A DNA stretch of 64,000 bases, from assembly GCA_016712355.1 (NCBI GenBank), contig JADJRF010000005.1, positions 1,240,001-1,304,000 on the forward strand, written 5' to 3'. Below the pieces are notes generated by a model. The model did not search any database and was not told where the DNA came from. It saw nothing but the letters and a program-made list of their open reading frames with translations. Source of the stretch: Vampirovibrionales bacterium (lineage in GTDB: Bacteria; Cyanobacteriota; Vampirovibrionia; Vampirovibrionales; Vampirovibrionaceae). Shown one piece after another: positions 23,632-32,214 of this stretch (its first letter is position 1; each line of letters begins with the position of its first letter). The position numbers were made by a program, and so were the translations under genes.

Positions 23632-26310
23632 ATGGCGCTGGTTGCGCGCATCCGAAAAATCCTGGATCACCCGGGTAAATATAAGGCGCAACTCAGCTAC
23701 CATCGCGCCGCGCAGGATCGCGAAACGAGCAAGCGTTTGCTAGAGTTCGGCAAAATGCCTATTGCCGAGGTTCTCGCCGCGCTGGGCGCAACGCTCGAAG
23801 GCCTGACCGACGAAATCGCCGAAGAGCGCCTGCGCGAGGTTGGCCCCAATGTCGTCACGCCCGAGAAGGACGAATCGTGGCTGACGTGCCTGCTGCGCCA
23901 TGCGTCGACGCCGATTAATCTGCTGCTGATCAGCGTCAGCGCTCTCTCGTTTTTCAGCGATGCCACGGCTGGCGTCATTGTCGCGGCCATGGTGCTCATT
24001 AGCGTGTGTATCGGCTTCTTTCAGGAGCTGCGCTCGGACCGGGCCATTGAGGCGCTGCAGGAGATGGTCACGACCACAGCGACGGCCTATCGCCTCGAAG
24101 ACGTTGACGGCGCCTCGCGCAAGCGCGAGATTCCCATTGATGAGATTGTGCCCGGCGACATCCTGCAACTGTCGGCGGGCGATATGATTCCGGCGGACGT
24201 GCGACTGGCGTCTTCCAAGGATTTGCTGGTGACCGAGGCCTCGCTGACGGGCGAATCCCTGCCGGTCGAAAAAGAGGCGCATCTGGTGAGCGCGACGGCA
24301 ACCTCGCCGTTTGACATGAAAAACCTGTGCTTTATGGGCTCCAACGTGGTGAGCGGGGCCGCCATCGCCGTGGCGCTGACCACGGGCTCGCGCACGTATT
24401 TTGGCTCGATTGGCAAAGAACTCTCCAAGCGTCGGGCCAAAACGGCCTTTGACCAGGGCATCACGTCGCTGAGCGTGATGCTGATGCGCTTTATGCTGGT
24501 GATGGTCGGCGTGATTTTCCTCGTTAACGGTATCGACAAGGGCGACTGGCTTCAGGCGTTTATGTTCGCCCTGTCGGTCGCCATTGGCCTGACGCCGGGC
24601 ATGTTGCCGATGATCGTCTCGACGAATCTGGCGCGCGGAGCGCTGGCGATGTCGCGCAAGAAGGTGATCGTCAAGCGCCTGCACTCGATTCAGGACTTCG
24701 GGGCGATGGATATCCTGTGCACGGATAAGACCGGCACACTGACCCAGAATAAAATCATTCTGGAAAAGCACATGGATATCTACGGCGAAGAGCACGCCAA
24801 GACGTTGCGCTACGCTTACCTGAACAGCTTTTATCAAACGGGCCTGAAGAACCTGCTTGATGAAGCCGTTTTGCGCCATGCTGACGAGCTGTCGGGCGAG
24901 TTCAAGGTGATGCTGCGCTACGCCAAGGTTGACGAGATTCCCTTTGATTTTGAGCGGCGGCGCATGTCGGTGATTGTCGAGCGCGATCAGCATGCGCACC
25001 TGTTGATCTGTAAAGGGGCGGTCGAAGAGATCTTTAAAGTATGCGATCGCGTCGAAGACGGCGAGGGGCATTTATTGCCCATTGATGAATCGCATCTGGC
25101 GCGGCTGCGCGAAGTTGCCGAAGACCTGAACGAAGACGGGTTTCGGGTGCTGGCGATCGCGTATCGCGAATTTCCGCCGGAGCGCGTACAATATGCCTCC
25201 GCTGACGAATCCGGGCTGATTCTGCTGGGATACGTGTCGTTTCTGGATCCGCCCAAGGAAACGGCGCCGCCCGCGCTGGCTGCGTTGCGTCAGTACGGGG
25301 TGCAGGTGAAGATTCTCACCGGCGATAACGAGCGGGTGACGCGTAAAGTCTGCCGCGATGTGGATTTACCGGTCGATCGCGTGGTGCTGGGCCCGGAAAT
25401 CGAGGCGATGGACGAAGAGGCGCTGGCGCGGGTGGCAGAGCAGGCCAGCGTCTTTGCCAAGCTGACGCCTGCGCATAAAGAGCGGGTGATTCGCGCCCTG
25501 CGCGCGCGCGGTCATGTGGTGGGGTTTCTTGGCGACGGGATTAACGATGCGCCTGCGATGCGCGCCGCCGACGTGGGTATTTCTGTCGATGACGCCGTGG
25601 ATATCGCCAAGGAATCCGCGGATATCGTGCTGCTTGAAAAGAGTCTTCAGGTGCTGGAAGAAGGCGTGCTGGAAGGGCGCCGCGTCTTTGGCAATATTCT
25701 GAAATACATTCGCATGGCGACCAGCTCTAATTTTGGCAACATGGTTAGCGTGGTGGGGGCGAGTTTTATGCTGCCCTTTTTGCCGATGTTGCCGTTGCAC
25801 ATTCTGATTCAGAATCTGTTGTACGATTTTTCGCAGACGGCGCTGCCGTTTGATTCGGTGGATGAGGAGTATCTGGCGCGGCCGCGCAAGTGGGAGCTGG
25901 GCAATATTGCGCGCTTTATGACATTCTTCGGGCCAGTGAGCTCGATTTTTGATTACGCAACCTTTGCGGTGATGTGGTTTGCGTTGGGGGCCAATACGAT
26001 TGCGCATCAGTCGCTATTTCAAACCGGGTGGTTTGTGGAAGGCTTGCTTTCGCAGACGCTAATTATTCATATGATCCGCACCAAGTCGCTGCCGTTTGTT
26101 AAAAGCTGGGCCGCGCCGCCGCTGCTGCTTATGACGGCCCTGATTATGGGCGTGGGCTTGTGGATTCCGTTTTCGCCGCTGGCGCCGTATTTGGGTATGA
26201 CGGCGCTGCCGCCGGTGTATTTTCTGTGGCTGCTGGGCATTCTGTTGGCCTACTGCCTGCTGACTCAGGCGGTAAAGCGCTGGTTCGCCCGTCGCTTTGG
26301 CTATAACTAG
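23632..26310 (+). CDS. mgtA: MgtA-type magnesium-translocating P-type ATPase
   Basis: 892 residues. ATP-driven Mg2+ import across the cytoplasmic membrane (P3B ATPase). Landmarks: N-terminal cation-ATPase segment (VLAALGATLEGLTDEIAEERLREVG), actuator loop SLTGESLPVEK, the M4 motif GLTPGMLPMIV, phosphorylation site DKTGTLT (Asp365), FDFERRRMSVIV and KGAVEE in the nucleotide domain, KILTGDNERVTRKVCRD, and GDGINDAPAMRAADVGISVDDAVDIAKE. C-terminal FVEGLLSQTLIIHMIRTKSLPF is characteristic of MgtA/MgtB rather than calcium pumps. No MgtC or leader peptide is evident upstream; only 67 bp separate it from the divergent gene. Confidence 0.93.
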   Translation: MALVARIRKILDHPGKYKAQLSYHRAAQDRETSKRLLEFGKMPIAEVLAALGATLEGLTDEIAEERLREVGPNVVTPEKDESWLTCLLRHASTPINLLLISVSALSFFSDATAGVIVAAMVLISVCIGFFQELRSDRAIEALQEMVTTTATAYRLEDVDGASRKREIPIDEIVPGDILQLSAGDMIPADVRLASSKDLLVTEASLTGESLPVEKEAHLVSATATSPFDMKNLCFMGSNVVSGAAIAVALTTGSRTYFGSIGKELSKRRAKTAFDQGITSLSVMLMRFMLVMVGVIFLVNGIDKGDWLQAFMFALSVAIGLTPGMLPMIVSTNLARGALAMSRKKVIVKRLHSIQDFGAMDILCTDKTGTLTQNKIILEKHMDIYGEEHAKTLRYAYLNSFYQTGLKNLLDEAVLRHADELSGEFKVMLRYAKVDEIPFDFERRRMSVIVERDQHAHLLICKGAVEEIFKVCDRVEDGEGHLLPIDESHLARLREVAEDLNEDGFRVLAIAYREFPPERVQYASADESGLILLGYVSFLDPPKETAPPALAALRQYGVQVKILTGDNERVTRKVCRDVDLPVDRVVLGPEIEAMDEEALARVAEQASVFAKLTPAHKERVIRALRARGHVVGFLGDGINDAPAMRAADVGISVDDAVDIAKESADIVLLEKSLQVLEEGVLEGRRVFGNILKYIRMATSSNFGNMVSVVGASFMLPFLPMLPLHILIQNLLYDFSQTALPFDSVDEEYLARPRKWELGNIARFMTFFGPVSSIFDYATFAVMWFALGANTIAHQSLFQTGWFVEGLLSQTLIIHMIRTKSLPFVKSWAAPPLLLMTALIMGVGLWIPFSPLAPYLGMTALPPVYFLWLLGILLAYCLLTQAVKRWFARRFGYN

Positions 26311-26637
26311 AGCGTGTTGATGTCAGGATTTTTTTCAATGCGGCGGTAAGTGCGCGGGGGCTCAGTCAGAGCGTTCTCGGCTTCCAGAGCCCGCAAGCGC
26401 CCGGCTTCAGAAATGCTTAGCCTTAGCCCTTAACGGTCCTGGTTTCTGGGCTCAGGTTAGCTTTTGGTGAGGCTCTGCGTTTGCAGCAAGGGGCCGGTGT
26501 CGTTATGGGCGGGTATCTTGGCGCGAAAGCCGGGACACGGGCTGCTTCCTGTCGGGGGAGTAGCCGCAATTCCTGCAAAAAATATGTTTTTATTTTAAAA
26601 CAAATATTCATCCCGAGCAACATTCTGGAGATTGACA
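26311..26637. other. Intergenic region after mgtA
   Basis: 327 bp. No gene is supported. An AT-rich stretch at 26578-26610 contains an imperfect inverted repeat (AATATGTTT ... AAACAAATATT) roughly 30-60 bp before the next start and probably belongs to that gene's promoter region. I see no terminator for mgtA. Confidence 0.4.
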
Positions 26638-27606
26638 GTGCTTGTCTCGCCCTTGTCCTGCCCTTACATCCCGCAGTCGTCCGCTGGGTGGGGCGAGGCA
26701 CGGAGTCCGCGCAGCGAGGGGCCGCCGTCGGAACCGTCAAATCTGCTGTCGGCGCTTCAGTTGCTGCCGTTAAAAAACGTCGAGCAACAGTATGACATCG
26801 TGTCGACGGCCTTGGACGCCCATATTGGCGAGAAGATCAACACGGCTCAATATGCGAGCGCCTCGCCTGAAACCCAGGTCGGCATCCTGATGGGCGCGTT
26901 TGATGATATTGAGTACATTATTGCCTCGCTGGTGAACGATAATGCTGGGCGCAAGCTAACTTCCCACCAACAGGAGCAAATCGGTCGGTTTCGTGGGATG
27001 CAGACCAAGGTCCTGAATCTGATTCAAAGCATCGTGTCGCCGGATGTGCAGTTAAGTGTTGATGAGTTGCGCGCCCTGCTGACAAAAGACCAGCCCCTTC
27101 GATCCAAAGTCAATCAAGGTGCGCTGTTGTTGACGGCGCTGCGAAACAACGAGCCGCTGAAGCCCTTGGGAACACCTCAATCCCCCTTGCCAGAGGCGCT
27201 CGCCGGGGCGGGGGATGCTTTGCCAGGGGGCTTGTCCAAACAGAAGAAGTCTGAATTGGTCGGCAGCGCTTCCTCGAAGATGGCACAGGCGCTTGGCCAG
27301 TTGCTTCAGCAGGCCAGCGGGTATCTTGCCAGTGCCAGCGCCTCGCCCGCTCAGGGCGCAGGGCAGATTGCTGCGGCCCTGAAGCTCCTCAAACGGGCCG
27401 GGGCGCTCAGTGCGCTTACCCAGGCGCTCTCGCGAATCACCGGTAAGGCTTCGGCGGCGGAAAGTGCCGGGGGGCAGCTTCAACAACTGCTTCAGTGGGC
27501 CGCCCAGCTTCAGCAACGGGCCGTGCACGTGTCGCCTCTAACGGCCTCGCTTAGGGGGGCTCAAACAAATGGTGCAGCGAGCCCGACGGGCTTGATCACG
27601 CGTTAA
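26638..27606 (+). CDS. Hypothetical protein, helical and Ala/Gln/Leu-rich
   Basis: 322 residues from the GTG at 26638 (TGGAG 7 bp upstream). No domain recognised. After a ~35-residue flexible N-terminus the sequence is mostly predicted helix, e.g. VEQQYDIVSTALDAHIGEKIN, TQVGILMGAFDDIEYIIASLV and VLNLIQSIVSPDVQLSVDELRALL. The C-terminal third is Ala/Gln/Ser-rich with repeats of a LLQQ/LQQLLQWAAQLQQ type, possibly coiled coil. No signal peptide. It sits next to an insertion-sequence relic, in the most accessory-looking part of the window; its 3' end overlaps a chimeric minus-strand open frame by 11 bp. Confidence 0.65.
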   Translation: MLVSPLSCPYIPQSSAGWGEARSPRSEGPPSEPSNLLSALQLLPLKNVEQQYDIVSTALDAHIGEKINTAQYASASPETQVGILMGAFDDIEYIIASLVNDNAGRKLTSHQQEQIGRFRGMQTKVLNLIQSIVSPDVQLSVDELRALLTKDQPLRSKVNQGALLLTALRNNEPLKPLGTPQSPLPEALAGAGDALPGGLSKQKKSELVGSASSKMAQALGQLLQQASGYLASASASPAQGAGQIAAALKLLKRAGALSALTQALSRITGKASAAESAGGQLQQLLQWAAQLQQRAVHVSPLTASLRGAQTNGAASPTGLITR

Positions 27607-27793
27607 TGGCCTTCATCGGACCCAGTTGGCTGGCCAGAATACTGCTGAGAATGGCGTAAAAAAGGGCGCCGCCTGCGTATTCGGTATTCAGGGCAACCAA
27701 CTGGGGGGCAATGCCCAGAAACGTTTCGGCCACAGGAATAAGAGTGCCCTGTCGCCATATTTCAATTTTCTCCGGAGTATCCTTCGAAGACAA
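27596..27793 (-). pseudogene. Chimeric open frame: IS3 transposase fragment fused to unrelated sequence
   Basis: A 65-codon frame with a TTG start and no ribosome binding site. Its first ~18 codons, with those just before (DWFLSSKDTPEKIEIWRQ), match the C-terminal segment of IS3-family transposases, usually HWF..L.DAR.KIE.WR. The rest (GTLIPVAETFLGIAPQLVAL...) has no transposase character. It is best read as the junction between an insertion-sequence relic and local sequence, not a gene. Confidence 0.6.
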
Positions 27794-28010
27794 GAACCAA
27801 TCTGTTAAAGCTCTCTAATGATGGCATTGTCCGTAGGTTTTCCGGGTCGAGAGATATCCAGTTGCAAGGTCCAGAGCTCCACGCTTCCTGGAAATAAATT
27901 CAGGGCCATTGTCCACCCTGAATACAAGCTGGCTGGCCATCTCGTTTCACAGCCAGATTCAGCCTGTCAATCACATTGCAGGCGGTAACACGAAAGCCCA
28001 CGCCAATGGC
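27749..28010 (-). mobile_element. Degenerate IS3-family transposase (OrfB) relic
   Basis: Read on the minus strand, three different frames each give a piece of one IS3-type integrase core. First, IGVGFRVTACNVIDRLN-type sequence (about 28009-27957). Then RVDNGPEFIS (about 27919-27891), containing the second catalytic Asp in VDNG. Then LDISRPGKPTDNAIIREL (about 27862-27806) with the third catalytic Glu, and lastly DWFLSSKDTPEKIEIWRQ (to 27749). Canonical elements read RVDNGPEF ... DFSRPGKPTDNAFIESFN ... KIEAWR. At least two frameshifts separate the pieces, the N-terminal half (first Asp) and OrfA are missing, and no terminal inverted repeats are seen, so it cannot move. Confidence 0.85.
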
Positions 28011-28086
28011 CGGAATGATACGGATGTGGTTATCCACATGTGGAGGTGACTATATCGCTGGGCTGACAAGCGCAGGCTAGCGCAGG

Positions 28087-29196
28087 TTAGCGCAGCGAGG
28101 CGGGCTCGGCGTCTCGTCGGGCGGTTTCGATTTGCACCAGACGTAGCGCGGCCATCAGCGCAATGGCTTCGCGCGCATGATCGCCGCTCGGGTCGAGCCG
28201 CAGATAGCCCAGGGCGGCTTGCAACGCCTCGTCGTAACGGCGGGCTTTGCCATACGCGATGGCAAGCAGGTAATAAGGCGGCGCAAAGCGCGGATTCAGA
28301 CGAATGGAGGCTTCGTAGGCCCGCGCGGCTTTTTCTGGCGCGTTTCTGCGTAAATACACGTCTCCCAGATAAAGATACGCCCACGGATTGTCAGGCTCGA
28401 CGGCCACAGCGCGCGTGAGTTGCCGCTCGGCCTGCGGCAGGCGATTGGCGCGGGCCAGCGATTTGGCCAGATTGAGTCGGGCATAGTTATAGCTGGGATT
28501 CACACGTAAGGCGCTGCGATAGAGGCTTTGCGCGCGCGCCGAATCGCCCCGCGCGTCATACAGCAGGCCCAGATTGTTGTAGGCGTATAAAAACCGCGAA
28601 TCGACGGCCAGCGTCTTTTCGTACAGCGCCAAGGCCTGCGCACTGTCTCCGACGTCATCGTAGACGCTGGCCAGATTAAAGAGCAGGACGGCGTTGGCAG
28701 GCATCACCGCGAGTCCCAGCTTGTAGTAGCGGATGGCTTGCCGGGCGTCGCCGCGCAGCAGGGCAATCTTTCCTAGCTTCATATACGTCAGCGTCGCTTG
28801 CGGATTAAGCGTTTGCGCCCGTAAAAAGGCGTCTTCCGCCTGCAAGAGGACGTGTCGGCGCTTGAGGGCGTCACCTTCGTTCATCGCCGCCTCAAAGAGG
28901 CATAAAGCCATGGGATAGACGCTCATCACCTGGTCGGGGCTTTTGTCAACCGCTTGGCGCAGTAAAGGGAGGGCCTGATCGCAGCGATCGTCTTGCGCCA
29001 GAGCGCTTGCGCGCAGTAAATCGGCTTGTGCTGTGTCTAAAAACGGCTGTTGCGCTGAGTAAAGCGGCGCGTGAATCGTCGAAGGCGCTCGCAGGCTAAA
29101 GGCTGGCGGGGCCAGGGTCGCCGTACAAACGAGTCCCAACGCGAGTAGGGCGAGCCATAAACCAGATGCGCACGTGCGCAAGCGTAAACAGGGCAT
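28087..29196 (-). CDS. TPR-repeat protein, secreted or membrane-anchored
   Basis: 369 residues from the ATG at 29196; a TTG 9 codons upstream is an alternative and neither has a strong ribosome binding site. The N-terminus is a signal peptide or anchor (LWLALLALGLVCTATLAPPA). About seven tetratricopeptide units follow with consensus positions intact, e.g. ATLTYMKLGKIALLRGDARQAIRYYKLGL, AVLLFNLASVYDDVGD and FLYAYNNLGLLYDARGDSARAQSLYRSALRVNP. TPR arrays are protein-interaction scaffolds; the export signal points to the envelope. The partner is unknown. It lies next to the insertion-sequence relic. Confidence 0.85.
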   Translation of the reverse strand: MPCLRLRTCASGLWLALLALGLVCTATLAPPAFSLRAPSTIHAPLYSAQQPFLDTAQADLLRASALAQDDRCDQALPLLRQAVDKSPDQVMSVYPMALCLFEAAMNEGDALKRRHVLLQAEDAFLRAQTLNPQATLTYMKLGKIALLRGDARQAIRYYKLGLAVMPANAVLLFNLASVYDDVGDSAQALALYEKTLAVDSRFLYAYNNLGLLYDARGDSARAQSLYRSALRVNPSYNYARLNLAKSLARANRLPQAERQLTRAVAVEPDNPWAYLYLGDVYLRRNAPEKAARAYEASIRLNPRFAPPYYLLAIAYGKARRYDEALQAALGYLRLDPSGDHAREAIALMAALRLVQIETARRDAEPASLR

Positions 29197-29458
29197 GGGC
29201 GGTATGGGTGGAAGCGTTACCAAGGGCCTCGGGGATCTGCGAGAAGCGTCGATCGGCTAGAATAAAATCAAAGGGGTGACATTCATATCTTATATTATTA
29301 TAATAACAATAGTTGCTTCACTTTGTATAGTGCCTTATCGATGCTGGTCAAAAGTTTTACAAAAATAAATAAATTCTCCTGCGGCGGCTCTCTTCGCGGG
29401 GGTGGACGCGTTGGTGGGGCGAGGTGGCTTGCGGGTTGGGCGCGTCGGCGGTATATCC

Positions 29459-29782
29459 ATGCACAAGATGTTGCCTGATCCGGTTCTGTTACGATTGATC
29501 GTCGAGGCGATCCGCGTCGCCTCTTGTGAAGAGGGGGCCGCAGGCGTGCTAACGGGTGAGTTGCCCACTGCGGCGTCGCTGGCGCGGCAGTTTAACTTAC
29601 GGCTGGAGAAAACCAAGAAGCTTCTGCGCACCCTGCGCATGGCGGGCGTCGTACAGCCTCAGGGTCTAAGCCCCAAGCGCTACTGGTTCGACGCTTTCGC
29701 CTGCCGCCAGATGACGGAGGATCATCCCCTCTACGACGCGCTGAACCCGAATGATATCTGGATGGAAGGGGAATCGCCCTAG
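29459..29782 (+). CDS. Small winged-helix-like protein
   Basis: 107 residues from the ATG at 29459; a longer form from a GTG at 29402 is possible. The central part LPTAASLARQFNLRLEKTKKLLRTLRMAGVVQPQGLSPKRYWFD reads like a winged helix: helix, recognition-type helix and a beta wing, as in small transcription regulators. No effector domain. Its stop overlaps the stop of the convergent AbiEii-like gene by 4 bp. It could regulate its neighbours, but nothing in the sequence shows this. An AT-rich perfect palindrome (TTATTATAATAA near 29295) lies upstream. Confidence 0.6.
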   Translation: MHKMLPDPVLLRLIVEAIRVASCEEGAAGVLTGELPTAASLARQFNLRLEKTKKLLRTLRMAGVVQPQGLSPKRYWFDAFACRQMTEDHPLYDALNPNDIWMEGESP

Positions 29783-30486
29783 CGCGGTTGTTCAGGAGCG
29801 CTCACACATGGGGGCGGCGTGTCTGTCAGCGTATTGCTACGGAGACAGATAAGGGGAAGGGGGCCGGTCGATTGGGTCGCTTCTATCAGCGTTGTGCGGT
29901 CGCAGGCCGATAGCGCGGATAAATCACCGCCTTCAAAATACGTCAACGCGCGAAGCGCCTCGGTGAGGGGAAATTGCGGGTAGAAGAGTCGCGCGGCCGC
30001 CAAGCCCTCATCTAACTTGAAGCCGGCTCGCAGCAGCGCGGCGATGTCGCGATAATCTTTGACTTCGACGCGTTTGAGGATGACAGCCAGTTTTAATCCC
30101 AGTAAATCGTGTGGCGAGGCTACTAGCAACGCGCCGTCCCGCGTCCATTGCGGGACGCCCACGCGGCCAAATGAAAGGCCGCCCAAAAAAGACGTTTGTA
30201 CTTCGCCTGAGGGCATGGTTAGCAGCGCGCTCAACGTATCGGGCGCTTGCTGTAAAACAGCCGCGTCCGCCAAAAACGGAAACGTTGCCTGTAAGGCGTC
30301 GGCGGTGAAATGCGAGTGGGTAAAGAAGTCAAAATCGACGGATTCGCGATGGCCCAGTTGAAGCGCAATCGCTGTTCCGTCGTAGAGGACGAATCCGTGA
30401 CGGGCAACCGACTTTAAAACGCCCAGCGCTTCCTGCTGCGCCTGCGGCAGAATCTCTAGACAGGGATCAAATATGGGGGCGCTCAT
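29779..30486 (-). CDS. AbiEii/DUF1814-type nucleotidyltransferase, possible toxin
   Basis: 235 residues from the ATG at 30486. The family signature GTAIALQLGHRESVDFDFF near residue 40 gives the nucleotidyltransferase GTxxALxLGHRxSxDxD motif with the two metal-binding Asp. LLGLKLAVILKRVEVKDYRDIAALLRAG supplies the conserved K and DYxDI elements. In AbiE systems such proteins are nucleotidyltransferase toxins controlled by a separate antitoxin. Here the partner is the short upstream gene whose stop overlaps this start as ATGA. It is not the AbiEi winged-helix antitoxin, so this is a variant pairing. Whether it is toxic is not shown. Confidence 0.8.
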   Translation of the reverse strand: MSAPIFDPCLEILPQAQQEALGVLKSVARHGFVLYDGTAIALQLGHRESVDFDFFTHSHFTADALQATFPFLADAAVLQQAPDTLSALLTMPSGEVQTSFLGGLSFGRVGVPQWTRDGALLVASPHDLLGLKLAVILKRVEVKDYRDIAALLRAGFKLDEGLAAARLFYPQFPLTEALRALTYFEGGDLSALSACDRTTLIEATQSTGPLPLICLRSNTLTDTPPPCVSAPEQPR

Positions 30487-30791
30487 GAGTATCTCCGGGT
30501 GGGGGCGGGCGGGGGTAGCTCGCAAGAAGGGATCAGGCGCAAGCGATAGTGCCAGAAATGCCACGATTTATCAGAAAACCAGCCTGCTTCGGCCTGGGTG
30601 AGCGCGTTTCTTAATTGCTGCGGATCGACGCTTGCTTCCAGTAACAGCATATCCTCCAGCGTCGCCAGATTCATGATATGCGCCAGCGCATGGCCCGGAT
30701 GCATCAGCGCCTCTTCAGGCGTTTTCCACCAGACGTAACGCCGCACCAACGGCGTGAGAACGGGCGGAAGAGATGGGGGTGGGGAGGGCAT
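30483..30791 (-). CDS. Small partner protein of the AbiEii-like gene
   Basis: 102 residues, overlapping the nucleotidyltransferase start by 4 bp. The core YVWWKTPEEALMHPGHALAHIMNLATLEDMLLL, then LRNALTQAEAGWFSDKSWHFWHYRL, resembles short proteins regularly found just upstream of DUF1814 nucleotidyltransferases. The conserved features are the WWK.PEEAL start and the aromatic SWxxWHYRL end. They are thought to act as antitoxin or substrate-recognition partners. No DNA-binding motif is visible. Family identity is from memory of such gene pairs, not from a search. Confidence 0.7.
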   Translation of the reverse strand: MPSPPPSLPPVLTPLVRRYVWWKTPEEALMHPGHALAHIMNLATLEDMLLLEASVDPQQLRNALTQAEAGWFSDKSWHFWHYRLRLIPSCELPPPAPTRRYS

Positions 30792-30837
30792 CGTTTAATT
30801 ATAGGTGATTGAGATTTTTAATTTCTGAAGGACAATC

Positions 30838-30933
30838 ATGAAAAATTGTTTGTTTATATTTTGTGTGTTATTTGCGCCGAAGGACGGAGAAAGCGTCGAG
30901 AGGAGCGGTTCCTATATGAAGGCTAATAGATAA
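30838..30933 (+). CDS. Possible 31-residue peptide
   Basis: ATG at 30838 preceded by GAAGGAC, then MKNCLFIFCVLFAPKDGES and a hydrophilic end before TAA. The N-terminus is short, hydrophobic and Cys-rich, like a small toxin-like or signal-like peptide. It lies in the AT-rich intergenic region immediately divergent from the AbiEii pair. It is very short and could be chance. Confidence 0.25.
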   Translation: MKNCLFIFCVLFAPKDGESVERSGSYMKANR

Positions 30934-30973
30934 CCCTCAGTTTCGCTTGTCGCTTCTACAAACCACACGTCTG

Positions 30974-31210
30974 ATGTCTTCCGCGGATGGTTTGAAGCCG
31001 TATCAACAGAACGATTGGGAATCCTTTCCCGAGCGTTAGGCCGATGGCTGGGGCGTTGGATTCAATCGTGAGGGCGAATTGACCGCCGCCGTCTCGTTCG
31101 ATGGGAAAAACCTCGCATCGACCCAATTGGGATGGGATCGAACGCAAGGACGTAATTGCAAAACGACAGATTCCCCCCAAGCCAATCCGACGCCAGTGCC
31201 GTCCGCTTAA
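30974..31210 (+). pseudogene. Possible decayed gene with an in-frame stop
   Basis: From the ATG at 30974 a frame reads MSSADGLKPYQQNDWESFPER, hits TAG at 31037-31039, then continues as ADGWGVGFNREGELTAAVSFDGKNL... to TAA at 31208. The second part has natural protein character (alternating polar/aromatic residues, GC-typical codons), while the minus-strand frame over it looks like its antisense shadow. It may be a gene fragment broken by a nonsense mutation. No family recognised; evidence is weak. Confidence 0.3.
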
Positions 31211-32214
31211 CAGCGGGTGTGTTCCGCCTTGGGGCGGCGGCTCATCAGCGTATGGATCATCTCGCGCTCGGATAACGCGCCGCTGAGCGCCTGCTCGACC
31301 TGCTTGACCACAGGCATCTCAATGCCCAGATTGTCGGACAGGAGGCTCACGGCTTGCGTGGTCTGAACGCCTTCGGCCACGACCTTCATCTGTGCCAGAA
31401 TATGCTCCAGCGTCTGACCCTGCGCCAGTCGGTAGCCGACCTGATAGTTTCGACTTAAGGGGCTGTAGCAGGTGGCGAGTAGATCGCCCAGCCCGCTGAG
31501 CCCGTATAACGTCTGCACGTCTGCTCCCAGCGCCAGGCTGAATCGCGTAATTTCCGCAAGCCCTCGCGTGATAAGCGTCGCGCGCGCATTGTCGCCCAAA
31601 TGCCGCGCGTCCATATAGCCGCTGACGATGGCGAAGATGTTTTTCAGTGCCCCGCCTAGCTCAACGCCAACGACATCGGTATTAGTGTAGAGGCGAAAGC
31701 GATCCGTTGCCAACAGGGCTTGCAGCCGCTCGGCGACAGCGGAGGAATCCGATGCGATGACGCCAGCGGTCGGCAGGCCCTTGAGTATTTCCGGGGCGAG
31801 CGTCGGACCGGAAAGCGCTGCCAACGGGTTCTTGGGAAAAATTTCCTGCATGACGGCGCTTAAGCGGGTCAAGCTGGGGTATTCGATGCCTTTAGAAGCA
31901 TTGACCAGAATGGTTTGCTCAGAGACCACGCCGGTTCGCGCCAAGGCTTGAGCGACCTCGCGCGTGCCAGCGCTGGTGACGGCAAACACAATCACGTCAG
32001 CCCCTGCGGCGGCTTCTTCCAGCGATGACGTCAGCGAGACTTCCGGGGGCAGGGTGACTTCAATAGGAAATTGAATCGTGCGATTCTCACAAAAGCGCGC
32101 GATTTTGACCGGATCGCGATCCCAGAGCCGTACGCGCCGTTCGGGGCATTGCACGCCAAGCCATGCCAGCGTCAGTCCCCAGCTTCCTGCGCCCAGATAC
32201 GCAATGGTGCTCAA
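31207..32214 (-). CDS. gpsA: NAD(P)-dependent glycerol-3-phosphate dehydrogenase
   Basis: Makes sn-glycerol 3-phosphate from dihydroxyacetone phosphate for phospholipid synthesis. 335 residues: the dinucleotide-binding loop YLGAGSWGLTLAWL at the N-terminus, FAVTSAGTREVA, VNASKGIE, ALSGPTLAPEI, the catalytic-region VGVELGGALKNIFAIVSGY with the active Lys, NARATLITRGLAEI, and GLSGLGDLLATC. The ATG overlaps the plsY stop (ATGA 32214-32211). The next enzyme in the pathway, the acyltransferase PlsY, is encoded immediately upstream, giving a coherent der-plsY-gpsA unit. Confidence 0.95.
   Translation of the reverse strand: MSTIAYLGAGSWGLTLAWLGVQCPERRVRLWDRDPVKIARFCENRTIQFPIEVTLPPEVSLTSSLEEAAAGADVIVFAVTSAGTREVAQALARTGVVSEQTILVNASKGIEYPSLTRLSAVMQEIFPKNPLAALSGPTLAPEILKGLPTAGVIASDSSAVAERLQALLATDRFRLYTNTDVVGVELGGALKNIFAIVSGYMDARHLGDNARATLITRGLAEITRFSLALGADVQTLYGLSGLGDLLATCYSPLSRNYQVGYRLAQGQTLEHILAQMKVVAEGVQTTQAVSLLSDNLGIEMPVVKQVEQALSGALSEREMIHTLMSRRPKAEHTRC

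Noticed and set aside
23740..25071. 443-codon minus-strand frame inside mgtA
   Set aside because: It is a His/Arg/Gln-rich antisense shadow of a well-conserved P-type ATPase.
28030..28038. Exact DnaA-box sequence TTATCCACA, with another at 51469-51477
   Set aside because: Each is a single isolated box with no cluster, no AT-rich unwinding region and no dnaA/dnaN nearby, so neither marks an origin.
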